From assembly GCA_039984955.1 (NCBI GenBank), contig JBDWTN010000005.1, positions 496,001 through 560,000 on the forward strand: a stretch of DNA of 64,000 nucleotides, given 5' to 3'. Position numbers and translations under genes: made by a program. Shown here one piece after another: positions 17,254 to 26,794 of the stretch (position 1 is its first letter; every line of letters starts with the position of its first letter). The stretch comes from Marinobacter alexandrii (GTDB lineage Bacteria > Bacteroidota > Bacteroidia > Cytophagales > Cyclobacteriaceae). The notes under the pieces were generated by a model that was not told the origin of the DNA, made no database searches, and saw nothing but the letters and a program-made list of their open reading frames with translations.

Positions 17254-18339
17254 ATGCAAAACTTAATTCATGTTTTCATTTTTGTAGGTTCCCTCCAAGC
17301 ATACTTTTTTAGTTTACTAGTCGCGCTCAAGAAAAATAGATCTAAATCCGATTGGTTGCTATTGGCTCTTTTGATGGCCATGGGAACGAATCAACTTCTC
17401 CACTACTTAAGATGGGAAGGTTACTTAGAGCTATACATTCCTCAGTTATTAAGAGTAAGGTTCATATTTCCAGCTTTCATTGGTCCTCTCTTTTATCTAT
17501 TCATGATATCATTGACTGGTAAAGTCCAGCGAAACAAATACAACATCATGTTACTGAGTCCTGGAATAATCAATTTTGTACTATTACTTCCCTATCTACT
17601 TCTTTCAGCAGAAATAAAGAACGAATTACGATTCCAGGATTTTGCACCAGTTAATTATTATACACACTACTTTGTTTCCAGAGCATCTCTTCTCTTTTTT
17701 TCAATTTTAGCTTTCTTAGAATTGAATAAACCAACGAATCAAAAATTATCATGGCTAAGGAAGATTGCTCTGGCAATGACAATCAATGCCTCAATTTTAG
17801 TCATCATTAATCTTATTGATTTTCTGTTTTATGAAATCACGAGCTACTATTTCATAAATATTGTAAATACTGTTATGATATTCGTTATAGGATATTTTGC
17901 CATCAGTCATGGGACAGTATTTCTAGGAAAAATAGAAAAAGATTTTGCTTCAAAATATGAAAAGTCAAGTCTATCAAAAGAAATGGCTAATGAGATTCTA
18001 TATCAAATGGACATTTTAATGAACGATGAGCATTGGTATCTTAAGCAGAATGTTTCACAAGATGAAATAGCTAAGAAGTTGAGTACAAATACTAATCATA
18101 TTTCTCAAGCGCTAAATCAAGTACGAAAGCAAAAATTCTCAGAATACGTCAACCAGTTTAGAATTGATGCAGTTAAAGACAGGATTGCAGATAAAGCACA
18201 TGAACAATTTACATTACTTGCTATTGCACAAGAATGCGGATTTGGATCAAAGGCCTCTTTCAATACATTATTTAAAAAACACACTGGACAAACACCTTCT
18301 GAGTATATCAAGTCCATTGGTTCAATCTTACAGGAATAG
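17254..18339 (+). CDS. AraC-family regulator with N-terminal multi-pass membrane domain
   Basis: 361 residues from ATG at 17254; an in-frame TTG at 17236 is less likely. About seven hydrophobic helices occupy residues 1-230 (for example LIHVFIFVGSLQAYFFSLLV and LLALLMAMG). The C-terminal AraC/XylS domain has both HTH units: VSQDEIAKKLSTNTNHISQA and FTLLAIAQECGFGSKASFNT, ending GQTPSEYIKSI. A membrane-tethered DNA-binding protein of this design is frequent in Bacteroidota. Its signal and target are unknown; the next gene, an S41 peptidase 42 nt downstream, is the nearest candidate or operon partner. Confidence 0.88.
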   Translation: MQNLIHVFIFVGSLQAYFFSLLVALKKNRSKSDWLLLALLMAMGTNQLLHYLRWEGYLELYIPQLLRVRFIFPAFIGPLFYLFMISLTGKVQRNKYNIMLLSPGIINFVLLLPYLLLSAEIKNELRFQDFAPVNYYTHYFVSRASLLFFSILAFLELNKPTNQKLSWLRKIALAMTINASILVIINLIDFLFYEITSYYFINIVNTVMIFVIGYFAISHGTVFLGKIEKDFASKYEKSSLSKEMANEILYQMDILMNDEHWYLKQNVSQDEIAKKLSTNTNHISQALNQVRKQKFSEYVNQFRIDAVKDRIADKAHEQFTLLAIAQECGFGSKASFNTLFKKHTGQTPSEYIKSIGSILQE

Positions 18340-18381
18340 GCGATTCTGAGATTTTGACTGATTTATTTTGAAAGTAAAAAA

Positions 18382-19893
18382 ATGAGAATTAAAACAATCT
18401 TGTTCTTACTAATATTTTCAGGGTTCGAGACAGAATGTCAGCAGATATGCGACAAGCATCTTAGTAGAGAAGAGGCTTTAGTTGATTTAAATGAATTCAA
18501 AAACTTAATTCACGATAATTCATCTTACTATAGAATATCAGAATATGATATTGATTATGATATTTTATCTCTTGAAAAGTATCTCAAAAATCAAAGTAAG
18601 GTTTCTCTATGTTCTTTTTCTGACTCTCTCTCTAGAATTCTAGGTGAAATGGGAGATAGACATTCATCCATAAGATTGGAATCAGAAAGGTTTCCTGAAG
18701 AGTACCTGCCCTTCGCGGTTGCTCCTTATCAAGATAGCTTAGTTCTAGCGCTAAGATTTAATAGAGATAAGAAAGAATACGAATTTTTGCTCGATTCTTT
18801 TCAAATACTTACTTCGATAAATCGGACATCAATACATGAAATATTAGAGTTGTCAGATTATAGAGACAAAAGAGCTCCTCAGTCTGCTCGATTCACTCAA
18901 AGAGTGAAGAATCTTAAAGACTTACCAGAGGTTCTTCATTATACAGGACTTCCTTATGGAAAAGAAAATTCCTTTACTTTCTCCAGTATTGATAAAGAAT
19001 CTGATACTACCATCTTAATGCCACGCAACTATGTCAAAGCTATTTCCTGGTGGTTTCCGATGAACGGTAAGTTTATTGATGACTACAGAAATCAACGAAA
19101 TGGAGCATATGATTCATTATTCCAACTGACAAACAGTAATGTTGGAATCATTGCTATACCTAGCATGATGGATCCCGAAGATGATCCAAACTATTTTTCA
19201 TTGCTACATGAAAAGATGAATGAATTTTCTAACACAAAGGCATTAGTTATTGACGTTAGAGAAAATGGCGGGGGTTCAAGGCATTTGATAGATGTATTTT
19301 CCAAGTACTTCACCAATCCGGACTCTAAGCCTTGGGTGGCTAATGTGGCAGTCGCAAGAAAAAGAATTGATGTTTCTAGTAAAGAAATCACACAGAGATT
19401 GAATCGGAGGTTTTTGATTGCTATTGATTCTAACGCATGGAATGACGCGGAAAAGAATGCCCTAAAGAATTTCTATACCGCTTTTTCTTCACAAAGAACT
19501 TTTGATTCCACTCTCTTCGGAAAGCCTCATGCGATGGTTTTTACTTCAGGAAAAACATCTCCTTATTATTACTATGATAAACCCGTCTATATTCTTGCCA
19601 ATGAAAGAACCTTTAGCGCAGCTAGTATTCTGGTAGCCTGTTTCAAAGGTTTTCCAGGTGTAACCATAGCGGGTGTAACAACAGACGGGTCGAGTGGACT
19701 ATCCATTCGGAATTACTTAACGAATTCAAGAGTGCGAGTGAAAATTTCCACTATGCTCTCTTTTCAAAGAAATGGGGAAACTTTAGACACCAATGGTACC
19801 AAACCTGACTTGGAATTGAAAAGAGATAGGATGCAAGTCCTTGGACAAAGGGACACACAGCTAGAGAGCTTACTTCAACGAATAGGCAAATAA
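18382..19893 (+). CDS. Secreted S41-family (tail-specific-like) serine peptidase
   Basis: 503 residues. A signal peptide is likely (TILFLLIFSGFETECQ). The C-terminal half has the S41 core: NVGIIAIPSM, VIDVRENGGGSRHLIDVF and ILANERTFSAASILVACFKG, where the Ser of TFSAAS is the predicted nucleophile; GVTTDGSSGLS and a C-terminal TNGTKPDLEL segment complete the fold. No clear PDZ domain can be seen in the N-terminal half, which instead has an N-terminal domain with GEMGDRHSSIRL as in S41 C-terminal-processing relatives. Likely periplasmic or surface. Substrate unknown. Follows the AraC-like gene closely. Confidence 0.85.
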   Translation: MRIKTILFLLIFSGFETECQQICDKHLSREEALVDLNEFKNLIHDNSSYYRISEYDIDYDILSLEKYLKNQSKVSLCSFSDSLSRILGEMGDRHSSIRLESERFPEEYLPFAVAPYQDSLVLALRFNRDKKEYEFLLDSFQILTSINRTSIHEILELSDYRDKRAPQSARFTQRVKNLKDLPEVLHYTGLPYGKENSFTFSSIDKESDTTILMPRNYVKAISWWFPMNGKFIDDYRNQRNGAYDSLFQLTNSNVGIIAIPSMMDPEDDPNYFSLLHEKMNEFSNTKALVIDVRENGGGSRHLIDVFSKYFTNPDSKPWVANVAVARKRIDVSSKEITQRLNRRFLIAIDSNAWNDAEKNALKNFYTAFSSQRTFDSTLFGKPHAMVFTSGKTSPYYYYDKPVYILANERTFSAASILVACFKGFPGVTIAGVTTDGSSGLSIRNYLTNSRVRVKISTMLSFQRNGETLDTNGTKPDLELKRDRMQVLGQRDTQLESLLQRIGK

Positions 19894-19900
19894 ATTTGCC
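19885..19900. repeat. Short palindrome across the S41 stop codon
   Basis: GGCAAATAAATTTGCC is a perfect 7-bp stem with a 2-nt loop overlapping the TAA. There is no T-run, so terminator activity is uncertain. Confidence 0.3.
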
Positions 19901-20307
19901 TTGTAAGAAGCAAATTCTCAAACCACAATATCGCCAAATCAACTATTAGAATTAGCAAATCTTTGTTTTCCAAAATTTTGAGAATAGTACCTACTGTGTT
20001 ACATGCAGGTTTGGGTTCAGGAAGCTTATCGATGATATCTCGGATGAAGAGTTTTGAATTCTCTTTCCGAGTCTATACAGGATTGGACCTTCCTTAATTT
20101 TTAGGTAGCATGACAAACGATAAAAATGTGGAGATAAAGAGAGTCCAAAACCGACAGCAAAGACCCCAGAGGCTGCTCCTGTTAAGAAGGGAGAGGGAAA
20201 GGCTTAAGAACAACCTAACCAAGAGCAAATGAACTAGCCTCTAAAGAATTAAGCAAAGGCATCTACCAAAATAGTTGAGGGCTTTTTTGTTATATTTTAG
20301 CGACTGC
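19894..20307 (+). other. Gap with possible decayed coding remnants
   Basis: 414 bp without an accepted gene. One short ORF (20110-20232, 40 codons, very Arg/Leu/Lys-rich) is probably spurious. In another frame, 20138-20197 reads as a Lys/Pro/Ala-rich tail (KESPKPTAKTPEAAPVKK) with good codon character but preceded by a stop, and about 20019-20057 reads FRKLIDDISDEEF before a stop. Together these look like fragments of a decayed small gene. No terminator is obvious. Confidence 0.3.
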
Positions 20308-23145
20308 ATGGCAAAACTTAACCTTAGTATACTCATCTGCCTACTACCCTTGTCGCTCTTGTTGGCGCAAGAAAACCAATACATAAACTATACAGTGGAC
20401 GATGGCTTACCATCAAACATGGTGTATGGGGTAGCGCAAGATGACAGAGGGTTTATGTGGTTTGGTACTGACTCAGGATTGAGTAGGTATGATGGATATG
20501 AGTTTACTAACTACTCTCTTGAAGATGGTCTTCCCGATACAGAGATATTGAATTTCTTCAAAGACTCTGAAGATAGAATATGGTTCTATACATTAAACGG
20601 GAAAATTGGCTTTGTTCACAACGATTCCATTTTCAACTCCAAAAATACTAAGTGGCTCAGAGAACTTGATTTTGACAGTAGAATTACGAGCATCGTGGAG
20701 GTAGACAAAAAGGTATATATAACTGCTATTGGCAGTACGTACAAGGTGCTTTCAGGCACAAAAGTTCAAATGTTTGATGTTGGGGAAAGTGCTGATTTGA
20801 TCATATGCTATTGCAATGAACAAATAAATTTAATCCTCCAAAGTGTTAGTAAAAAGGGGATTTATAAGATTGATAAAAATGTTGGAGACTTTACATTAGA
20901 AAAGGCATTAAATAATAACCCGAGTGTTTCAGCCTTGACCTATCCGTTATGTTTTAAAAATAATATTTACGCCTTTAATTATTCCTTTACTATCAATGGA
21001 GTAATAAAAGTCAATGACCTCTCTTTTTACTATAGACCAGAGTCACCCAAGGATCACATACAGAATATTAAGGTGCTTAATGGCGAATTATATATTCTGA
21101 CCATGGCTGGAATACTGAAAGCGAAAGACAAAAACAGAATATTTCAAGAGTTCGCTGATTTGAAGTTTACTTCTTCGATGTTCTTTGATAGTGAGGGAAA
21201 TGCTTGGTACACCTCCATCAAGTCTGGAATTCACTTTGAACATAGGAGTAAGATCAAATTAGACCAAAGAAGCAAGAACATAGATGCAATATCATTGATT
21301 GATGATTTTCTGTATGTAGCGCATAATAGAACAATCATTTCCAAAAAAAATCGACTGGGAAAATATTCAGAGTTCTTGACTTTTAATAAGGCATTGAGAA
21401 TCAATTTTATTGAAAAAGATCCGATTGGGAGAATTCTGGTAGGACGTAGTGGGGGCTTGTTCTTTCATAGGGAAAAAATTACTAGTGGTCAAGCAAGATC
21501 AATCACATTTGCAGATTCTACACTCTATGTAGGTTCAAATAGAGGAATTAAAAAAGAAGGAACACCCTCCAACGCACCTTATCCATTTAAGGGAAATGTA
21601 TTAGATATTCATGCTGTTGGCAAGGACTCTATTTTGGTAGGAACTGAGCAAGGAATATTGGTAGTGAATGGAGATTCAATAGCTGTTAAATCCGTATTTA
21701 AAACTTTTTCTGATGACTCTCTGCTTCAAATACGAGTCAATAAAATGATTCCCCAAAAGGACCACTTGTGGATTGCTACTGGGGGTAATGGCTTACTGAA
21801 ATTCAGTGAGAAAGGTAATATTGAACAGTTTTCGAAGAAAGATGGGCTTACCTCTAATATGATCCTCGATTTCATCATCCATGAAAATGCAATCTGGGCC
21901 GTAACTCAAAAGGGGTTGAACAAGATCACAGAAAATGAAGAGGGATTTCTGATATCAGCGCTTGACCAGTCTGATGGGCTTAACTCGTTTCAAATAGAAG
22001 GAATTGAGTACTTCAATGACAGCATACACTTAGCTGCAAATGATGGATTGTATTCAATTCCAGCAGATATTGACCTTACCGAAACAAATCAATTTGACCT
22101 CTATATTGACAAAGTATGGAGCGGAAACTCAATAACCAATGAATCAACTTTTGATTCAAATACAAAGTCCATTAGAATCCTATTTAAAGCCCTGGTATAT
22201 AGAAACCATAAAAGTCTACTATATCAATATCAACTTCATGACAATGGAACGCCAGTGAATGAGAAAGAATGGCAAGAAGCGGATTTGAATGAAGTCAATT
22301 TTTTGAACCTTAGTCCGGGAAAATATAGTTTTTTGGCTCGAGCAAAAACCAAGAACAGTGATTGGTCTGACCCTGTTGAATATCAGTTTGAAATTAAGCC
22401 AGCCTTTTGGCAAACGCGCTGGTTTCCTGCTTCCATTATCATGTTGATCTTGACAATCGTGATTGCTGTGATAATTCAAATAAACCGTAGTAGACTTGCT
22501 AAAAAGAACTTAGAAAAAGCGAAAGTAAGTGCTGAACTGACTGCCTTGAAGGCGCAAATAAATCCTCACTTTTTGTTCAATGTGCTCAATTCAATTCAGC
22601 TGTTTATCCTTGAAAACAAAAAAGACATTGCTCAGGAGTATTTGCACAAATATGGAAAATTGATGAGAATGGTTCTCGATCACTCAGATCACTTGATTGT
22701 GCCGCTTAAGTCTGAACTCGAAATGTTAGGCCTTTACACCGACCTAGAAATGCTCCGTCTAAAGAAGGGATTTGATTTTGAAGTTATCACCTCAGACTAT
22801 TTTAATACAAAAAGGGTAAACATTCCCTCCATGATCATCCAGCCATTTGTTGAAAATGCCATTTGGCATGGATTGTCTCCTTTAAAAAAAAAAGGGAAAG
22901 TAACACTAAAAATGGGTCATAAGGTTGGCCAAATAGTTGTAAGCATAGCTGACAATGGTGTTGGGTTTGACAACACAATCTCTACTAGTCCTTCATCTAA
23001 TCATAATTCTTCCGGTGTAAGGATTGTTAAGGAGCGCTTGGATTTAATACATAACTCCTCCCGATTCAAAAATCATATTAAAATTGAAAGCACTATTGGC
23101 AAAGGAACCACAATAAAACTTACATTTTCTGACGCTCTTTCTTAG
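20308..23145 (+). CDS. Reg_prop/Y_Y_Y sensor histidine kinase of LytS type
   Basis: 945 residues from ATG at 20308 (MAKLNLSILICLLPLSLLLAQ, a signal peptide); the frame opens earlier but without a better start. The periplasmic part has two-component propeller repeats (DDGLPSNMVYGVAQDDRGFM, WFGTDSGLSRYDG; EDGLPDTEI; KDGLTSNMI) and a Y_Y_Y domain before a single transmembrane helix at about 705-727. The cytoplasmic kinase is the HisKA_7TM/LytS type: LKAQINPHFLFNVLNSI with His754, then a HATPase with PFVENAIWHGL and DNGVGF. The LytTR regulator starts 21 nt downstream, giving a complete two-component system. Its signal is probably an extracellular ligand; the target may be the lipoprotein gene at 24064. 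Confidence 0.9.
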   Translation: MAKLNLSILICLLPLSLLLAQENQYINYTVDDGLPSNMVYGVAQDDRGFMWFGTDSGLSRYDGYEFTNYSLEDGLPDTEILNFFKDSEDRIWFYTLNGKIGFVHNDSIFNSKNTKWLRELDFDSRITSIVEVDKKVYITAIGSTYKVLSGTKVQMFDVGESADLIICYCNEQINLILQSVSKKGIYKIDKNVGDFTLEKALNNNPSVSALTYPLCFKNNIYAFNYSFTINGVIKVNDLSFYYRPESPKDHIQNIKVLNGELYILTMAGILKAKDKNRIFQEFADLKFTSSMFFDSEGNAWYTSIKSGIHFEHRSKIKLDQRSKNIDAISLIDDFLYVAHNRTIISKKNRLGKYSEFLTFNKALRINFIEKDPIGRILVGRSGGLFFHREKITSGQARSITFADSTLYVGSNRGIKKEGTPSNAPYPFKGNVLDIHAVGKDSILVGTEQGILVVNGDSIAVKSVFKTFSDDSLLQIRVNKMIPQKDHLWIATGGNGLLKFSEKGNIEQFSKKDGLTSNMILDFIIHENAIWAVTQKGLNKITENEEGFLISALDQSDGLNSFQIEGIEYFNDSIHLAANDGLYSIPADIDLTETNQFDLYIDKVWSGNSITNESTFDSNTKSIRILFKALVYRNHKSLLYQYQLHDNGTPVNEKEWQEADLNEVNFLNLSPGKYSFLARAKTKNSDWSDPVEYQFEIKPAFWQTRWFPASIIMLILTIVIAVIIQINRSRLAKKNLEKAKVSAELTALKAQINPHFLFNVLNSIQLFILENKKDIAQEYLHKYGKLMRMVLDHSDHLIVPLKSELEMLGLYTDLEMLRLKKGFDFEVITSDYFNTKRVNIPSMIIQPFVENAIWHGLSPLKKKGKVTLKMGHKVGQIVVSIADNGVGFDNTISTSPSSNHNSSGVRIVKERLDLIHNSSRFKNHIKIESTIGKGTTIKLTFSDALS

Positions 23146-23166
23146 TTAAATTTTGTATTTTTTCTT

Positions 23167-23889
23167 ATGATTAAAACGATCATTGTAGACGATGAACCCA
23201 GTGCAATAAAAGTTTTGAAACTTATGATAGGTCAGCATTGTCCTGAACTTCAAATTGTAGCTACGAGTGACAATATAAGTGACGCCTATCAGCAAATTAT
23301 ATCCCTAAATCCTAACCTGATTTTTTTAGATATAAATATGCCAAAAGGCAATGGTCTAGAACTATTAGAAAGGATTCAACACCAATCGTTGAAAACAGTT
23401 TTAACTACCGCATATCAGCAGTTCGCAATTGAGGCCCTTAGATTATCTGCGCTGGACTATTTACTTAAACCCATTGGGAAAGAAGAGCTGAGATCGGCGG
23501 TAGATCGATACAATAGTAAGGATGAAAGCACATCTAAAGTCGTCGGGAATTTCGATAATCATAACCCGAGAATATCAATAAAAACAGTAGATGGACTGAC
23601 CATCTTAAACCTTCAGGATATACAGTTTATTGAGTCCTTTAGAAACTACAGTATTTTCCACAACGGCGTAGAGGAAATCGTGTCCTCCAAGTCTTTAGGT
23701 GAGTACGAAACGTTCCTTGAGGGACTAGGATTTGTTAGAATTCACCGATCCACCATTGTGCAAGTTTCTCAGATCAAAAAATTGAGAAGAGGAAAGAACT
23801 GGTCTGTGAAACTCATTTCTAATCGCGAATTGGAAGTCTCGAGAAAAAATCAAGAAGAGCTTAATAGGGCGCTGGAAAAGAGTTTGTAG
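23167..23889 (+). CDS. LytTR-family response regulator
   Basis: 240 residues. Receiver domain: DDEPS near the start, NPNLIFLDINMP with phospho-acceptor Asp55, TTAYQQFAIEAL and the conserved Lys in DYLLKPIGKEEL. LytTR DNA-binding domain from about residue 135: ISIKTVDGLTILNLQDIQFI, RIHRSTIVQVSQIKKL and LEVSRKNQEEL. Cognate of the LytS-type kinase upstream. LytTR proteins usually bind tandem 9-10 bp repeats near promoters; no such pair was confidently spotted in the 174 bp that follow. Confidence 0.92.
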   Translation: MIKTIIVDDEPSAIKVLKLMIGQHCPELQIVATSDNISDAYQQIISLNPNLIFLDINMPKGNGLELLERIQHQSLKTVLTTAYQQFAIEALRLSALDYLLKPIGKEELRSAVDRYNSKDESTSKVVGNFDNHNPRISIKTVDGLTILNLQDIQFIESFRNYSIFHNGVEEIVSSKSLGEYETFLEGLGFVRIHRSTIVQVSQIKKLRRGKNWSVKLISNRELEVSRKNQEELNRALEKSL

Positions 23890-24063
23890 GATGTTATCTC
23901 AAATCAGTTATACTATTTATTACCCCATTCGTCCCTAATTATTCCCCATTTATTCATTGCTTGGAGAGATGAGCAAAACACCCAATTTCCAAAACTATTT
24001 TTGGTGTTAAGTGGCGGATCTGAAAAGCCTTTTAACAGAGTAGGATAACATTAATTATAAACT

Positions 24064-25290
24064 ATGAAAACCAATTTTGTACTAAAAGCATGTTCTGTTT
24101 TTCTAATGATGGTGGCATTTAGTTGCTCCAATGAACTTGAGGAACAGACAGTATTAGAAGAATCAAATGAAGCTTTAATCTTTAATTCTTCACAAGAATT
24201 TACAGATTTTGTAGCACATTCTTCATCACTTTCATTAGAAGAGCTAACGCAGAAGGAAGAGGCCTTGGGTTTTAAATCATTCGCAAGAAAGTCAGAAGAA
24301 ATATATCAAGCATTGGAGAATGCGAATTTTACTTCAGCTAGTGAAATAGAACAATTTGTTTCTGAAAATTCCGAATATTTGAAAATTCAAACAGACGCTT
24401 CAGGCGATCGATCACTTGAAACCAACTTTGATAACCTCTCTAAGTATGCAATGAATGTAGACAGGGTATACATTCTCGGAAACAATTTTTTCAAGCAATT
24501 TGAGAATGGTTTGGCAAGCACCTTACTGATTGATAAGGCAGAGCTGAATAAACATGATGAACTGGAATACAACAACGTTGATTCAAAAGTGATTTTTAAA
24601 AGAAACCGTATCAATGAAGGGGCAAGAAGTCTTACAACCAACTGCGGAAATTATAGAAAAGAAACAGTGACAAATGGAAATAATAGAACTATTGTATCTG
24701 TTAAAACTGGAACAGATGCTCCAGCTGTTGGTGCTCAAGAGGTTGGATTTATTAGAGCTAGGATTAGACCTCAGAAGAAAACATTTGGAGTTTGGATAAG
24801 GGCAAGAAGAACCATTAGAGGTCATTTCAATATAGCCATAGAGTACGACAATGGATCAGGTTTAGAGAGAATAGACTTATACCATAAGTTTGACAACAAA
24901 CTAGCATTTGAATTTGATGAAAAAAGCTCCTATTCTGAAATAGATGCCAATACTCCAGTCAATTTTGCAGGATACTACGTTTTTGGAGATACACCGTCTA
25001 CGCCAAGTGCACTTATTCAGTGTAATGCAGAAGAGGTATGCAGTTTTTTCAATCCTTGTCCAGACCCAGACCCTGCACCAGTTGATCCATGCGCTGGAGT
25101 TTCCTGCCCCAATGGATATGAATGTCAAAATGGAAGTTGTGTTGATCTATGTGCTGGAATACAATGTGTAAACGGCTATGTATGTGTAAATGGAAATTGT
25201 GAACTCGATCCAAATTATAGTGGGTGTAGTCTAAATAATCCCTGCCCTCCTGGGGAACACTGCAACAATGGAGTGTGTACTCCTTGGTAA
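24064..25290 (+). CDS. Surface lipoprotein with DUF4848-like region and EGF-like cysteine-rich tail
   Basis: 408 residues. Lipoprotein signal peptide with lipobox MMVAFSCSN (Cys21). Residues 40-300 have no function I can name; the middle resembles the Bacteroidota DUF4848 group (MNVDRVYILGNNFFKQFENG). The C-terminal 65 residues are three short EGF/dickkopf-like knots: CAGVSCPNGYECQNGSC, CAGIQCVNGYVCVNGNC and CSLNNPCPPGEHCNNGVC, preceded by a Pro/Asp linker NPCPDPDPAPVDP. Such tails often mediate surface protein contacts. It follows the LytTR regulator on the same strand, which may control it. A decayed copy of the tail lies downstream. Confidence 0.75.
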   Translation: MKTNFVLKACSVFLMMVAFSCSNELEEQTVLEESNEALIFNSSQEFTDFVAHSSSLSLEELTQKEEALGFKSFARKSEEIYQALENANFTSASEIEQFVSENSEYLKIQTDASGDRSLETNFDNLSKYAMNVDRVYILGNNFFKQFENGLASTLLIDKAELNKHDELEYNNVDSKVIFKRNRINEGARSLTTNCGNYRKETVTNGNNRTIVSVKTGTDAPAVGAQEVGFIRARIRPQKKTFGVWIRARRTIRGHFNIAIEYDNGSGLERIDLYHKFDNKLAFEFDEKSSYSEIDANTPVNFAGYYVFGDTPSTPSALIQCNAEEVCSFFNPCPDPDPAPVDPCAGVSCPNGYECQNGSCVDLCAGIQCVNGYVCVNGNCELDPNYSGCSLNNPCPPGEHCNNGVCTPW

Positions 25291-25293
25291 AAT

Positions 25294-25329
25294 AAAAGCA
25301 ACGGGTAAGGAAACTTACCCGTTGCTTTT
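25294..25329 (+). terminator. Very strong bidirectional-type terminator
   Basis: AAAAGCAACGGGTAAG pairs perfectly with CTTACCCGTTGCTTTT (16 bp, GAAA tetraloop). It starts 3 nt after the lipoprotein stop codon. Confidence 0.93.
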
Positions 25330-25502
25330 ATAATCCTATTTTGTCTCTTTCTTACTGTAGAAGGAGGAGCAATAAGTCTATCAAATTTTGAGGATAATAT
25401 GTCTGCCATCCTATTTGCAAATAGAAGATGATAACTTAATTGTAATTAAGGGATTTTTCGGTTTCAGTTTCTTGTACAGCATCTACCGAGAGATTAAGAA
25501 CA

Positions 25503-25703
25503 AATCCTTACCCTGACCCAGCACCAGTTGATCCATGAGCCGGAGTTTCCCTCGTCAATGGATATGAATACCAAAATGGAAGTTGCGTTAATGTATGCGC
25601 TGGCGTTCAATGTGTTGCAGGTTATATGTGTGTAAATCGAGATTGTGAACCTGATCCAGATTACAATGGGTTTTCATCATTCAAATCGACTTTAGCTGCT
25701 TAG
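25503..25703 (+). pseudogene. Decayed copy of the EGF-like lipoprotein tail
   Basis: In one frame this reads NPYPDPAPVDP, stop, AGVSLVNGYEYQNGSCVNV, CAGVQCVAGYMCVNRDCE, DPDYNGFSS. It is clearly related to the 3' end of the lipoprotein gene (about 25052-25225). Compared with that tail, conserved cysteines have become Tyr, a stop (TGC to TGA), Leu and Tyr, and there is no start codon, so it is not expected to make a functional knot. It lies beyond the terminator and ends 12 nt before the FGE gene starts. Confidence 0.85.
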
Positions 25704-25714
25704 CTTTGAACAAT

Positions 25715-26734
25715 ATGATCCAAGCAAAACAAGTTTTTCCATTTTATGTTTTATGCCTATTTCTAAGCAGCTGTGACACGACAAGAAAAGTAGACTCACC
25801 CAATGATATGTCCTACATCCCGTCAGGCACATTCCAGATGGGAGGAAAAAGTGATCAAGCCGAAATAGATGAATTTCCTATAAGAACTGTCAATATTTCA
25901 CACTTTTACCTTGACAAAACAGAAGTAACTAATAAAGACTTTTTAGCATTTACAAAAGCTACTGGCTATCAAACTACAGCTGAAAGAGCCATCAATTGGG
26001 AAGAAATGAAACAACAACTACCTGAAGGAACTCCAAAGCCAGCTGATTCTATTCTTCAACCAGGCTCACTTGTTTTTAAACCTACACCTTCAGCAATAAA
26101 TCTTACTGATTACTCTCAGTGGTGGGCGTGGAAAGTAGGAGCCAATTGGAGGCATCCGGAAGGACCGGAAAGTGATATAGAGAATCGAATGAATCATCCC
26201 GTGGTTCATATCACATACGAGGATGCCAACGCTTATGCCAAATGGGCGGGTAAGAGACTTCCAACAGAAGCAGAGTGGGAATGGGCCTCCATGGGTGGTC
26301 TTAAAAACGCTAAATATCCCTGGGGCAATGAAACAATTGAAAAAGCGTATGATAAGGCGAATTTCTGGCAAGGGGTCTTTCCTTATAATGATCTTGAGTT
26401 AGATGGATTTTCTGGAACTGCTCCAATAAAAACATACGCGGCAAATGGGTATGGACTTTTTGATATGGCAGGAAATGTATGGGAGCTTTGTCAAGATAAG
26501 TATCATGTGTCCGCCTATCAATTGACAGGTTCAACAGCTATTTCTGACCCAATTGGACCCAATAAATCATATGATCCTCGAGAACCACATGCTGAAAAAT
26601 ATGTGACTCGCGGTGGATCCTTTTTGTGCAATGATAGCTACTGTAGTGGTTATCGAACCTCAAGAAGAATGAGCCTGGACAGACAATCGTCACTCAATCA
26701 TACTGGGTTTCGCTGTGCGAAGGATGTAGATTGA
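25715..26734 (+). CDS. Lipoprotein formylglycine-generating enzyme (sulfatase maturase, SUMF1/FGE family)
   Basis: 339 residues from ATG at 25715; an in-frame TTG nine bases upstream is less likely. Lipobox LCLFLSSC (Cys20). FGE-sulfatase fold: MSYIPSGTFQMGG, FYLDKTEVTNKDF, NHPVVHITYEDANAYAKWAG, KRLPTEAEWEWAS, GNVWELCQD and LNHTGFRCAKD. The copper-binding catalytic pair of true FGE is present: RGGSFLCNDSYCSGYR, Cys305 and Cys310, which many FGE-like relatives lack. Known role: oxygen-dependent conversion of the sulfatase active-site Cys to formylglycine. The S1 sulfatase of the adjacent PUL (30601-32124) has the required CSPSR, making it the obvious client. Convergent with the PUL. Confidence 0.9.
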   Translation: MIQAKQVFPFYVLCLFLSSCDTTRKVDSPNDMSYIPSGTFQMGGKSDQAEIDEFPIRTVNISHFYLDKTEVTNKDFLAFTKATGYQTTAERAINWEEMKQQLPEGTPKPADSILQPGSLVFKPTPSAINLTDYSQWWAWKVGANWRHPEGPESDIENRMNHPVVHITYEDANAYAKWAGKRLPTEAEWEWASMGGLKNAKYPWGNETIEKAYDKANFWQGVFPYNDLELDGFSGTAPIKTYAANGYGLFDMAGNVWELCQDKYHVSAYQLTGSTAISDPIGPNKSYDPREPHAEKYVTRGGSFLCNDSYCSGYRTSRRMSLDRQSSLNHTGFRCAKDVD

Positions 26735-26737
26735 ATA

Positions 26738-26780
26738 GATGCTGAAACAAGCCTTCCTGCGGTAGGCAGATTCAGCATGA
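26738..26780. repeat. Nested palindromic repeat at the end of the PUL
   Basis: GATGCTGAA pairs with TTCAGCATG as the outer stem (TGCTGAA/TTCAGCA), and GCCTTCC/GGTAGGC with one mismatch forms an inner stem around TGC. It resembles the TGCYGGAA units at 7.0-7.7 kb. It could also act as a terminator between the convergent FGE and MFS genes. Confidence 0.6.
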
Positions 26781-26794
26781 CTTAATAGGAAAGT

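Noticed and set aside
20110-20232. 40-codon Arg/Leu-rich ORF
   Set aside because: No ribosome binding site, unlikely composition; overlapped by a better coding signal in another frame.
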